From positions 86,694,124 to 86,758,123 of the forward strand of contig OZ035961.1 in NCBI GenBank assembly GCA_964034945.1: a stretch of DNA of 64,000 bases, in the 5' to 3' direction. Within the stretch, counting starts at the first letter, position 1. Every line of letters starts with the position of its first letter. This document shows positions 1 through 12,000 of the stretch, piece after piece. The position numbers and the translations under genes are program-made. This stretch comes from Chrysopilus asiliformis (taxonomy: Eukaryota; Arthropoda; Insecta; Diptera; Rhagionidae). The notes beneath the pieces were generated by a model. The model was not told where the DNA came from. It searched no databases and saw nothing but the letters and a program-made list of their open reading frames with translations.

Positions 1-6
1 ACGTGA

Positions 7-138
7 CGGGATCTACTTGAGCTTGGGAAATGGAATTTGGTTTTTAAGAATGCAGTCTTAGCTTATGAAGATATTGGAACACCCTATAATCTAAAAACTG
101 CGAGAAATCACTACCAAGAAAATCTCGAACATGAATAG
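7..138 (+). pseudogene. Possible tail of a coding exon
   Basis: An open stretch of 43 codons ends at TAG 136-138 and has a balanced composition (for example GTPYNLKTARNHYQENLEHE). A TGA lies just upstream at 4-6 in the same frame, and no splice acceptor AG is visible between them, so it is either a decayed exon end or chance. I do not recognise the family. From 139 to about 280 I see nothing. Confidence 0.22.
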
Positions 139-279
139 AAACATGATCGAACCTTACTCTAAACTCTATATGGTGTTACTCTATACTTTTAAATCGATTT
201 ATTTTATTATAACAGTACGATTGAAATTTTTTAGAGCGGCCACGAGTGAATTTTCATGCACTTATGTAAAATGCCATTA

Positions 280-520
280 ACAACGATGTTGTCGTTATTG
301 TTTTTCGATACGACGTACCGTTTTCGAGAAAATAGCAAAATACCGATCCATTTGTAGGGGGGGGGTTTGGGAGAAGGAGTGGCCCGATTTTGTACTTTAT
401 ACAAACCAACCTCCCATTTTACGAAAAAAAAACGGCAATGTCAATTTAAAGTTGGTAATCGAATTTGTTCTCAAATATCGTGTTCACATTCAGACAGACA
501 GAGAGACGGACATGTAAAAA
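280..520 (-). repeat. Minus-strand copy of the dispersed TCTG/TCCG repeat
   Basis: Read on the minus strand, this shows the same order as the longer copy at 3921-5950: a GTCTGTCTG-type tract, an 'acttgaaat'-like stretch, a TTTTCGTAAAATG motif and then a run of G/C. The G run lies at 357-366. The copy is diverged and its ends are not resolved. Confidence 0.4.
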
Positions 521-664
521 TCAAGTCGATTTATCAATTTAAATACACTGGTGGAATTCATTTTTTTGTCTGAATGGTTTTACCATATAAGGTATAAAAC
601 AATTATGCATCATTAGTGATGCACACACTATACAAGTGTACGCTTAATAAAAAGAAACGAATTG

Positions 665-868
665 GATGCATTTTTCGATACTCAAAGCAAGCAACATATA
701 AAGAGGATGAAATCAAATTGTTTAATCAAATATATTTTCGGTTGATCCTTAAATCCCAGACTTGGATGACTCCTGCTTAACACTTTGAAATTATCATAGA
801 TATAAAAAATTATTAAGGAACTTATTAAAGATAATTTAAATTTGATGCATTTTTCGATACTCAAAGCA
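665..868 (+). repeat. 25-bp exact direct repeat, 179 bp apart
   Basis: The stretch at 665-689 (gatgcatttttcgatactca plus five more bases) recurs exactly at 844-868. It may be a target duplication of a lost insert or a local duplication. The 102-codon ORF that begins at the second copy and runs to 1150 resembles nothing I know. I see no other gene from 520 to 1160. Confidence 0.5.
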
Positions 869-1159
869 TTGTTTATAAAAATTGTCTTAAGGACACGCAG
901 GATGGAACGACATTTATTTGACAAGAGATTGCGTGCTCTGGGTATTTACTATTGCAAAATTTTGCTATCCAGAGGATTAGAAACAGTGCAAGATCAGTTA
1001 CTTTCAGAGCAGCCGAATATCAAAAGTGTACGTAAAACAGAGATAAAATGCCTATTTATTACTTCAAAGTTTATTTTAGATGTTTATAAAGTACTTCAAG
1101 CTAAGTTTTGCCTTTTCGAAAATCCCGTCCCTTCTTGTCACGTTTTTTAACGGTATTGT

Positions 1160-1998
1160 GTTTGGGATTTAATACCGCCGTCAGACAAAACTTTCGTTTT
1201 TGAAAAGTATCTATCAATTTTTTTTTTGTTGAGAAATATCAATTTTTGAAAACTGAAAATTTGTCAAAGTGCAAGTTACATAGTAATCAGCCAAATAGGA
1301 ACTAAGGAGCTTTCTACACCTGTAACTTTATTACATGAATTTTATTCTTCGACACTAAATTCCTACTGTACAACCAAAGCGGGCCTACTTTACACCTGCG
1401 GTTTTTTCTTGCATTTTATTCAGAATTTATTCCGCGAATTTTTTCATCCATGACAGAATAAATTCACTTAGCAAATGTTGTCAAAATTTAAATTTTTCCG
1501 GCGAGTTTGTATGAAAAAATTCCCGTTTCGGTGTCTTTCAGGAATAAATTTTGGAAGTTCTTGTCGTAATGTAAACAGTTGTTCTACTTGAAATTTGTGT
1601 CACAGAATAAAATGTCAGATGTAATCGGTACCTTACACTACGACACCAAGTTCATAAATTTATTACTGAAAGAAGCCCGAACCCGAATTTTTTCATATAA
1701 ATCCGGCCGAATTAATTAAAATTTGGGACCTTTGCCAAGTGATTTTATTCTGCGATAGATAAATAAAATTCTGAATAAAATTCGCGGAGAAGTTCAAGAA
1801 AAAATGAACCGGTCCTAAGGGAGATTTCCAATAGAAACCCGGCTATAGCCTTTGCTAAACATCAAGCGATAAAATTAAAAAAATAATGTAAAATGCTTTA
1901 CAGTTTATTTTTGGGAAAATTGCAAAGAAAGATAAAATTTCACATTTTTAAATTACTTGAAAGAGTTTTAACGCGGACGAAAAATGTCTTTGTTTATA
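1160..1998. other. No gene; weak inverted repeat
   Basis: The region is AT-rich. A stretch near 1395-1440 (tttttcttg...ttttattcagaattta) returns imperfectly inverted near 1750-1815, as in an old MITE. I could not fix ends or a TSD. Confidence 0.25.
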
Positions 1999-2669
1999 CA
2001 GTAGAATCCCGATAATTCGTACCCCGATAATTCGTATTTATTTTTGTGTTCGGTGTCGACAAAACGTTTTATAATTCGTATTATCTGATGAAAAATCTCG
2101 TTAACTCGTATGACTCTTTCTCTTGCAATATTCGTTTGTTTTTGTTTGTGGTTAAGTCGACATCTGGCAGTTTTGTTTCAACTATGCCTCCAAGAAAAGT
2201 TTATAAATCTGTTTCAGTAAAAGAAAAACAGGAGATTATTAAAGCCCTGGCAAACGGGGAAAAACAAATCGAAGTGGCAAAACGTTTTGAGGTTGCTACG
2301 TCGACCATAACCTCAATTCTAAAGAACAGAGACAAAATCGTGTCCCTATCATCACAAAGCAAAACAAAGCGCTTCAAGAATTGTGAGTACCCAGAATTGG
2401 AAAAAGCATTGTTAAAGTGGTTTGATCAAGCGCGAAGTGCGAACATACCGGTTGGAGGAAACCTTTTGCGTGAAAAAGCTAAAGTTTTCGCAGAAAAAAT
2501 GGGAATAAGCTGATAGATTTAAAAAAAGACACAGCTTAAAAAAAACCTTGTTAATTCATATTTTTTCTTTTTTTACCCTCGATAATTCGTAATCCCGCTA
2601 ATTCGAATATCCCGATACTTCGTATTTTTACGTCGGTCCCTTGAAATACGAATTATCGGGATTCTACTG
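1999..2669 (+). mobile_element. Tigger/pogo-type non-autonomous transposon
   Basis: The terminal inverted repeats start CAGTAGAATCCCGATAATTC at 1999 and end with the reverse complement at 2669. TA dinucleotides flank both ends (1997-1998 and 2670-2671), which is the TSD used by Tc1/mariner/pogo elements. Extra copies of a 'cgataattcgta' motif sit inside both ends. At 671 bp it is far shorter than an autonomous Tigger (about 2.5 kb). It keeps the N-terminal DNA-binding ORF but no DDE catalytic domain, so it can only move in trans. Confidence 0.88.
2184..2513 (+). CDS. Tigger/CENP-B-type DNA-binding domain protein, truncated
   Basis: The product has 109 residues from ATG 2184. The same frame is open upstream to 2046, but MPPRKVYKSVSVKEKQEIIK is the usual Tigger-like beginning. 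Residues 1-55 form a Psq/CENP-B-N helix-turn-helix (EKQEIIKALANGEKQIEVAK, then a TITSIL recognition helix). Residues 65-108 look like the start of the second, Tc5/CENP-B-type HTH (ELEKALLKWFDQARSANIPV). The frame stops at TGA 2511-2513, before any DDE domain. Both terminal repeats remain, so the protein, if made, could bind its own ends without cutting. Whether it is expressed cannot be told from sequence. Confidence 0.65.
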   Translation: MPPRKVYKSVSVKEKQEIIKALANGEKQIEVAKRFEVATSTITSILKNRDKIVSLSSQSKTKRFKNCEYPELEKALLKWFDQARSANIPVGGNLLREKAKVFAEKMGIS

Positions 2670-2671
2670 TA

Positions 2672-3920
2672 GTTTTAAAATTTAAGGTTATCTCAAAACG
2701 AAAATTATCTCGATTTTCGGGTCAAACAAGTTTGTCTTATGTGCAGTAGGTACGCCAGTGTAATACAAATGAAATAGTTTTTTATGGCGATTTTCTTAAA
2801 AACTGTGTGTTGTATCGAAAAATTTATATAAAAATGTGTTTAAAATAAGATTTCACATAACTCTTCGTAGGATGAGATAAGTATGGACTAGTCGGCGTAA
2901 TTTTGGGCCAACATGATTTCAACTCTGTTGAGATATCTAGATATTTCTTGGTACTATTCTCTTCTCTACATATTCCTTTTTGCACCTGCATGGATGAATT
3001 TGAAAGTATGATCACAAGACCTCGTGGAAAAAGATCAGTGAAAATTGGAATGTTTTATTGGGTGTACAAAATTTCTTTGTAGAAAAGCCGTCAATAAATC
3101 TAAATTATTTGTACCCCTGGTATTTCTTTAACAAATTTTCTACTTTAGATAATTGGAAAAAAAATTTCAAAATGTTCAATTTTTTGAGGTTGCAATTTAT
3201 TTAAATTGCTGGCATTTACACGAGGAAGGTTTTAGTGTACAAAAGTTCACTTTTTCCCCGCTCACTTAAAACCCCCTTGTATCTTGTGAACCACTAAACC
3301 GATTTCTATACCATTTTGGTTATTTGCTGGATATTGCGACAGAATAATTTCCGTGCACAGGAATTTACCCCTCCCTCTACTTACCCCCTTTCCTTGTATC
3401 TTTTAAACCACTACACCGATTTATATCTGGGTTTGGCAATTTAGAAAGGAGGGTATCTTATCATACTAATTTTCGCTTTTCCTTTCATTGTTTTATTAAG
3501 CATTAGTTGAGATATGCTTGTATCGGTTTAACACTTCACAATATCACACCTTTAGCTCAATCCGAGTACTTTGTAAAATGCTGTAAAATCATAATATATA
3601 AATATATTTTCTATACTACGTCTGTATTGCGTATCAGAGAGTTTGAAGTGTTAATTTTGACTAGAAAAACTAATATCTAGTAACATAAAATATTCACTGT
3701 TAATTTGAAGCGAAGCGGTCTTCTGATTCTCTTTTTAAAGTTTTTTTCTCGTCTCTTCCTCCGAATTGGTTAATAGGTTCACCTTTGATTGCCATTTTTT
3801 TCATAATCAAAACCATAGCATAATCAAAACCATATTTATATTAACAGATCCTGAGGACGTCCAGTGAAAATGGACAAAACTTCGAAAAAAAATGTTAGAT
3901 TGATTGACATGTAAATCGTT
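2672..3920. other. No gene; two imperfect repeats of about 117 bp
   Basis: A 'ccttgtatctt...gaaccacta.accgattt' block occurs near 3275-3310 and again near 3390-3425. Such blocks are common in transposon untranslated regions. I see no other signal. Confidence 0.3.
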
Positions 3921-4019
3921 TTTATACCCGTATGGTGAAACCAAAGGGTATACTAACTTTGCTTTACCGTTTGTAACGCCAAGATCCCGTCATCACACAC
4001 AAAAATGAATTACACCAGT

Positions 4020-5117
4020 CCCAAGTAACCTTATAGGTCGTAAAGTGGACACTTCGTCTTCAAAGGCGTCCCTATTGGTCGTAATGCCCACGACTTTGTC
4101 GACACTAGGTCGAACTATCGTCGACCTATCGTCGACAGTGGGGAAGGTCCGCCGGACCACGAAGTGCCCTATTTCACGCCCTATAAGGCTTCACGACTTT
4201 GAAGGCCAAAATAGGGCCTTGTTTTACTATGACGAAATATTTTTTTGACATTTCATCTGGCGACATTATTTGTCTTTCTCTATTCTATAGGCCGCATGAG
4301 GAGAGAAAGATAAGACAAGAATCATAAAGTTTAATGGATATATTTTGTGGAAAAAAACGTTCAAAATACTTTCATACGGTGATGTTAAGGTTTTTTGTGG
4401 ATTTTATTGTCACAATTCACATGCGATTTAAAGTTTACGTAGAAAGCGGTTTTGCCAGGAGCTCTATTTACGTGGGCCGTAGCAATTCTCGATTTTAGTG
4501 ATATAATTTGAAAATTATTTATTCAAAAAATTTTCTTTTTTATTCGATTTTAATAAAATTCTTGTAAAAATAAAGTTATGCTGTGTACCCAAACACATAA
4601 AATTACTTTTTATTCGATGTTTTTCCATATTGTGCTTTAAAAACAGATTTTAAATTTTCAGTAGGAATGTTTTTTTTTTCATTTCAATGAACGTCATGGC
4701 GGCTCGCACCGTGAATGCTAGAAGCATATTCAAAGTGTGCTAGAAACAAGCTCGAAGCAGATATTCATCTGCGCATGCTCGAAGCATTCTCAAATAGGGC
4801 ATTGGAGTGTTCTCAAAGGCATTATGCCCTATAAGGCACTTCGTGGACGAAAGGTGGAAGGTTGGTCTTATAAGGCAGGACGACTATGAAGGCGTCTGGA
4901 GGACACTACGACCATGAAAGCCAAAACAAGGCATTCGAACATTAAGACTATCAGGGCATATATTTAGGTCACTCGGACCGCTTGACGACCACTGCAAAAG
5001 CCTTGAAAGGCATCACGCCTTATAAGGCGGATTCGCTGGTCTTGGTGTGGTCGTAAGGACCAATTTTAAGACACCACGCCCTAATCCAAGTCATTATGCC
5101 TTATCTGGTTGCTTGGG
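4020..5117. mobile_element. MITE-like element with internal palindromic repeats
   Basis: The ends are inverted: CCCAAGTAACC at 4020 against a right end whose reverse complement is CCCAAGCAACC. The interior is unusually GC-rich for the window and full of GCCYTATAAGGC-type palindromes and 'gacnactatgaaggc' motifs in both orientations. It interrupts the dispersed repeat, whose empty form is seen at 16720-16735. The exact TSD is unclear (perhaps 2 bp). I see no coding capacity; the ORF at 4045-4248 is a shadow of the repeats. Confidence 0.55.
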
Positions 5118-5156
5118 GTGTGTTTAGAATGATAAAAATAATTTAATTTTCCATGT

Positions 5157-5210
5157 CCGTCCGTCTGTCCGTCCGTCCGTCTGTCCGTCCGTCTGTCTGT
5201 CTGTCTGTGG
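5157..5210 (+). repeat. (TCCG/TCTG)n tetranucleotide tract
   Basis: About 13 units of gtccg/gtctg. The ORFs through it on the minus strand (TDRQTDGRTDGR) are translated microsatellite. Confidence 0.9.
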
Positions 5211-6015
5211 CGCGGATTGCGGGCGCACGGATTGAGCTACAGACTTGAAATTTTCCGCAGATTCGTTTTTCGTAAAATGCGAGGCTAAGTTCGTTAATGG
5301 GCAAAAATGGACCATTAGGGGGGGGTACCCCCCATACGAACGAAAACGTTTTTTGTAAATATCGCAAAAACGGTGGATCTCATCAAAAAAGTCCAAGAAC
5401 AAAAGTTATTTAGGATATGATTCTACATAAAACTTCCATACATCAAAATCCGATTGGAATGATTTTTAAAAAATCTTATTGGAAAGTTTGACTTCAAAGG
5501 GGAAGTTTGATACAACTGTTCGCTATTCACTTAAATCACCATACGGGTTTTCAATAATTGCCAAATTGGCAATTATAGCTTTTGTTATGTTATTTTGACC
5601 AAAAAGCCCGAATGAAAATTTTATTTTACCGCATGTGTTTTCAATGCGTTGGTGAAAAAGTCACCGTGGGCCAAAAATCCTAATCCCGGGCTGACTTTGG
5701 ACCAAGCAAAGAAACAGTTCCCTTACTAGCGATATCAATAAACTGCCATATATCTTTGATTGATTGTGATAAGGGGATACTACTGAAGGATATAAAACCA
5801 AAAAAAAAACTTTATACTACTGTAGGAAAACACAATTCAATCGGATCACTTCTTTCCCTCTTTACTCTATACAACGGGAAAATGTTCTACGAAAAATCGG
5901 TCTGTTCTCATATAGAGTATTTAAGGACTGCGCCCTGGGAATTGTAGCTTTTTTTTATACATAATTTTTTTCTTTTTACAGATTAAAACGTGTAAGGAGT
6001 TAATACAGCATTATC

Positions 6016-9000
6016 ATGTCGGTTCATTACAAGTTCAAAAGTGCTTTGGATTTCGATACGGTAACATTCGATGGTCTGCACATTTCCGTTAGTGATTTGA
6101 AAAAATCGATTATCCATCAGAAACGATTGGGAAAAACATCTGATTTTGATTTGCAAATTACTAATGCACAAACCAAGGAGGGTAAGAATATTTTACACTT
6201 TTTCATAATCGCATCTATATTAAATACATTTTCAGAATATACTGATGATTCGTCACTTATTCCGAAAAATACATCATTGATAATTGCCCGTATTCCGTTG
6301 GCTCTTCAACCAAAAAAGCCATGGGATCCACAGGCGGACAAAGTCCAAGGGGTTCGATCGCAACCGGAACCGGAAACTAGCGCATTGGATTTATCCCAGA
6401 TGAATGGCACCGAGGAGGATAAAATTCAAGCAATGATGATTCAAAGTACAATGGATTATGATCCAAATAAGTAAGATACCTTTTCACTAATCTTTTTTTA
6501 AATGTCATTCTATTTAAATACAATTTTCACTTAAATACCGAACGTGTTTCAATTTTATTACACGCTTCTCGTTATATTGGAACTTTTATACAATTTTTGT
6601 TTGTTAAGGTTCAAGCACAGGTAAACGCTTTAGCATGCAATTAAACATATTATATTGTTGTATTTTTATTAAAATTCACTTTTTTGTTTGATTTTCTTTG
6701 CAATTAGTTATCAAAAAATTCGCGGTCAGGGCCAAACAGGAGAAGTTCCAGCGAATTATCGTTGCTTCAAATGTCATAAGCCTGGCCATTGGATAAAAAA
6801 CTGTCCATTAGGTTCGAGTGGGGAAAATCTTGATGTTAAACGTAACACTGGAATTCCAAGATCATTTATTGAAAGAGATTCTCAAGAAAAGTAAGTATGA
6901 AATTGCCTCTAATTTTAAAGCACTACTAAATACTCCATTTACTCTTCAATTTATACAACATATATTCATATTCATTGAATATTTTCACTTTTTTCGCTTC
7001 AGTTTTAAGAAATTATTTATTAAAACATTTGGATTTTTTTTCTAGGGCAAATGCAAGCTCAAAGCCCGCAGAGCCAGCAGCCCCGGTAGAGAAAAAACAA
7101 GAGATTCCGGATGATTTGATTTGCGGTATTTGCAAAGATTTGTTCACAGATGCGGTAATGATACCATGCTGTGGCAGCTCATTTTGTGACGAATGCGTTC
7201 GTACTGCCCTTTTAGAATCCGAGGACAATGAATGTCCGGATTGTAAGGAGAAAGGAAGCTCACCAGGTTCTCTGATACCAAATCGATTTCTGAGGAATTC
7301 TGTGAATGCATTTAGAAATGAAACGGGTTACAATAAACCACGTCAACGAAGAGGTAATTCATTTAAAAATTTAGCTTGATTTTCTTTTAGTTAAAGTGAA
7401 TGATTTTTAGAACATCCAAAGCAAAAGGAAACGCCTGCTCCAGCTGCAACAGCCAGTGAACAATCTGAACAGAAATCATCCGATCCAGATCCAAAGGAGA
7501 AATCGGACAAAAAATCTGAAAAGAAAAAAGTGGACACTGAGGAGGAGACCCACTCCAAGGATAAAAAGGAATCGGATACGCACGGAACTGAAAAGAAATC
7601 AGATGTGGCGACACATTCATCGCATGATGAGAATGAATCTGATTTTGAGGATAATATAACGGTAACAGTGCCACCAGCTCACTTGCAAAGTCAGCGGTCT
7701 GGTTTCCGTGAAAGGCATTACAATGGTCGTCATTCGAGGCATATGAAACAATCTGGAATAGATGCGTCTCCTACACGAGTAAAATTTGAAATTAATAAAA
7801 TAATTCACAATTATAATAAAATTATTTTTGTTTAACAGTCTTCTCCATCGTACGGCGAGCACCGTTCAGGCACTCCAACGATCGATGAAAAAGATCAATT
7901 TGCTTCTAGTCATGTGTCATCTGAACACAAACACCATCCTATCCCGTCGCACCAGCATTCATCATCCCGGGAAACACAGCAACAGTCAGGAATGCGGCCA
8001 CACAGATCTGCGCCGCCAGATGTCTATGGCAACAATCCCCAGCCGCCAGCAAATAATTATCCACCATCAAATCAGCCACCACAGATGATGCCTGCGGGTG
8101 GTGGTAGGCCTTACGAAGGGCCGCTTCCTCCCTATGGAATGCCACCCCATCCTCAAGGGTACAAGAGGTTAATTTCGTTCGTTCTGTGACAAATAAATTA
8201 AGATTCGTTGCTATTTATTTAGATATCCGCCGTTTATGATGGGCGATCGGATGAGGGGACCGTTTCCTCCACCACCCAGACCAGGCTATCCCATGCCGCA
8301 TCAGATGAGACCACGTCATATTGTACCTGGCACTTTGGCGTCTGTCTATCAAGGTGTGCAAGCGAAAGTCGGCACTGGGTAAGATTTTTAAATAAAACAA
8401 AAAAAAAATCCATTTGATTGAATCCTTTGCAACTTTTGTATTGCAGTATCATTGATGATCCCTTGGAGGCATTTAATCGTATTATGAGGGAAAAGGAGAA
8501 ACGTAAGGAGGAGCGACGTCGATCTATGGAAAAGTCTATAATTCGTCTGAGACACTCGCCACCACATCATCATCGTGGACAGCGGGCGAGAACACCCGAA
8601 GAGAGAAGGGCTCGTTCACCACAAGGAAGACGAGGACGATCTAGGGACAAAAGATCAAATGAAAAGGATCGGCGACGTCATCGTTCGAGTTCGTTTAGTG
8701 ATAGGAGTACAAGGTATGTTTTTTTCATTCAAAATTATTAAAAATACGGCAAAAGACAATCAAATTAATTTTTTTCCCATGATTGTTCTTCAGATCCCGC
8801 TCTTGGTCTGTTACGAGGAAGAGGTCAAGATCACCAATTCTTCGACGAAGATCAAGAAGTCGTTCGCCATCGTTCAGTATGAGCAGGTAAGAATATTCTT
8901 AGTTTTTTTTTCTCTTGATCGTAAATAAAAATTTATTGAATCGCATATATAAAAAAAAACGAATTTTCGTATTATGTTCTTCATACGTGTTTGTTTGCCA

Positions 9001-12000
9001 CATCATTTAGGAGGGTATTTTATTTATATAATGTTGTGTTTCGTTTTTTTACGTGTTCAATTTGTTGTCTTGGTTTGGTTTTCCGTAATTTAATAAACGT
9101 ATTGTGTAAATTTAATGTAAAAGCGACCTTTTCTTTGAGGTAAAATCGAATTTTAATTGAAAAAAAAATCTAATATGCTATGCGAACACATCTAATATGA
9201 AAAACCGATTTTAGCTTCTAACTAGGCGTCATAGAGAATAGAGAAGTAATTTATCAGGCGTAGGTAGGGAGGGAGCTGGAAAATGAGGGAGCTGGAAGTG
9301 ACAAAATTTCCCCCTTTTCCTCTGGTCATCTTCCCAGAGAAGAATCCAAAATTACAGCTCAGTCGGTCGAGTGGTTTTCGAAGACCTCGATTTAACATAA
9401 ATTTTGTTCATGTCTAGCCGTTTTCTTCCGTACAGACCAATATGTCTGAGGTTTTAGGGGAAAAAGAGAGGGGGGGGGGCGAAAATTTGCGTGATGTCTG
9501 CTATGAATAACTCCTAACTTGTTTTTGGGCTACAAATTTTCACATTATTTTTATTTTTCTCAATTTTCTTGTCATGCAAAATTTTGTTCAAATACCGTTT
9601 TTTTTTTGCTGGGCCGAAAAGTTTTGTATATCTACCCATACGTACCAATGTTTTTAGAGAGGTAAAATATTTCAATTTTTTGCTTTATTTCTATTAATAA
9701 CGCAGAAGGGATTAGACAAGAGATTTGGAATTTTACTTACAGCCGTATTCTGGCGTTGTGATACTTAAATCACAAGTCCATAGAATTTGAGGCTCTTGTG
9801 ACCGAGTTGTGACTAGTGACCGTAGCTAGAATAAGGCTGTTAGGCAAGGTTTCATTTTTTTTCAAAATCCAATTAAATTTCAAGTTGTCGTGTAGTTTTC
9901 GACAAGAGTTGTTTCACGTGTTTTTGTTGGTAGAAAAGCACTAACAACAATACGTAAAACGACTGTTCTCGAAAATGACATGACAATCGCAATACGCGTT
10001 ATTATTTTTAACATTGCTGCTGCCATAAAATCCCAACAAAATGCACCAGAAAGAAGATATTTAAATTATATATTTTATAGGAATTATTATCTTTCTCTCT
10101 CTCTCTCTTTCTCTCGGCACTATAATCGGTTTCCGGTCTTGGCCTGCCACAATGTCTCGTCAGAGGCCCCGGTTACGTACCGATGTCCTCCAGTGATGCA
10201 TCCCAATTCTCTTTGCGCCCTGATCAACACCGTCTTCCCATCTGAGGTTGGGTCTTTCTCGTCGCCTTGTTGTTAAAACCCTACCGCAGCAGACTTTCCG
10301 AGGCGGCTCACTTTCACTCATTCGAGATTATTATCGCTTAGGTTAAATTCTGAGTATCATAAAATCCCATTCAACGGTTTGGGGATTTTGCTCAAATTTG
10401 TATTTCGATGTTTATCGAATTAGAATTGCCAAGAATTGAAGAATCTTGAAATGCTTGTAAACATAGAATTCAATTGCGTAACTACATTGGCAGTCGAGAC
10501 TGGGTTTTCCTACATTCGGCGGGGGTGTGAAGCTAGCATTAGCTTTAGGATTCGTTTCTGCTGAAGAAAACTTACGGGAGTTTTGTCGACTAATTTTACG
10601 AATTCGTCAAATTGATACTTTTATTCTGCATAAAATATCTGCGAGGTGAATTGTAGATGTTTTCACCTGCAAAATCAAGATGTTTTCACCAAGAGCTCGA
10701 AATTTGCAAGCATTGAAATATTTTTATAGATTTTAATATTATTTAAACAATTCCAATCATTATTATCTGTTAATGTAAAAACACACTAACTTTCTTAATC
10801 AGAAATTTAAAAAAAAAATCACTAGTTTTATGTTAAACCCTTTTTCTTGTGGTAAGTACTTGTTGGGTGAAGAATTTAACAAACTTAAATGCAGTATATT
10901 TTTGTGAATAAATCACCAATAAAACTGTATTCCAATTTATTTCAATAAAGATTAAACAATAAATAAAATGCGTTCATTGAATAATTTTATAGGTCGCGTT
11001 CACGTTCATTTTCTCAGGGGCGTTTCAGGGGGCCATTTCCTCCTATGCGCTATAATAGATCACCACCATTGCGTTCTATGTCGCCTAGGTTAGTAATTTG
11101 ATACATTAAATATTTGCATTTCTTTTAAAAATTGATTTAGATTAATGTGCGGGATTTTTTCCATTGAACAAAATTGATTTTCAAGTAGCTTGTTTGTGGT
11201 TAGTTTCCAAATTTTAAGAAAACGCTGTAGAACATTGTAGATTATTTTTATTTTAGAACATTGTTTTGTTATCACACTATTTTTTTAATTTCTGACCGAT
11301 CTAAAATAATTTTCCACTATTTCCAGATATCGTCCGAAAGAAAATCGTCGGCCCGAGAGAAGAGAAGACTTTAGAGATGATTTTCGGGATCGGTCTCCAG
11401 GAAACTATAATCAAAGGTGAGTGAAACATTATTTTTATTGAAAAAAAAACTTTTGATGGAAGAAATGAAATTGTATCAAAGAGTACAGATTTGTTTACTT
11501 ATTCTCATGTTTTGAAAATTTTATTTTCTTTTTGTGGACTTAGTTTTGGATTTTCTCTATTTTGAACACGACAGAAAAGAAAATACCGGCTAATAAGAGG
11601 GAAAATTGTGGGAAATTCTGAATCCTTTTATACATTTATTAGCTTGCATACCCGTCGTTGTCGGGTTAAGCTTTTTGTCTAAGTTTTAGAATACGAAGAA
11701 AACCGGAAAGAACTTAAAAACTTTTTAATGGGTCTATGTTGGGGCTGGACCCCCGACGAACATCTATGCCAAATTTCAGGCCAATCGATTCAGTAGTTTC
11801 ACCGCGAAAGAGTAACATATCGCAAAAAAACTATGTTTCGAAATCACTTTACCCCCTCCCCTTACCCCCCCCCCCCCCCCCCGCCCCGCTACCCCTCGCG
11901 CTAGTTTTCCGTATGCCTATGTTGGAACCAGAACTACAACAGACACTCATGCCAAATTTCAAGTCAATCGGTTCAGCCGTTTTTACGTGAAAGAGGAACA

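Larger units (their letters stand above)
3921..5950 (+). repeat. Dispersed TCTG/TCCG repeat family, long copy
   Basis: Segments match the copies at 16632-18160 and 18286-18600. These are a 'gtatac..accgtttgtaacgc' block (3950-3985), 'aaaaatgaattacaccag' (4002-4019), the TCTG/TCCG tract (5157-5210), 'gacttgaaattttc' (5242-5256) and 'catatagagtattta..ggactgcgccc' (5910-5937). The element at 4020-5117 splits it. The type is unknown: I see no terminal repeats and no coding capacity. It ends just before the first recognised RBBP6 exon. Confidence 0.5.

Noticed and set aside
4045..4248. 67-codon plus-strand ORF
   Set aside because: It lies wholly in the palindromic MITE-like element and follows its repeat motifs.
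5124..5402. Minus-strand ORFs of 92 and 74 codons with TDRQTDGRTDGRT repeats
   Set aside because: They are the translated TCCG/TCTG microsatellite and end with it; no protein family.
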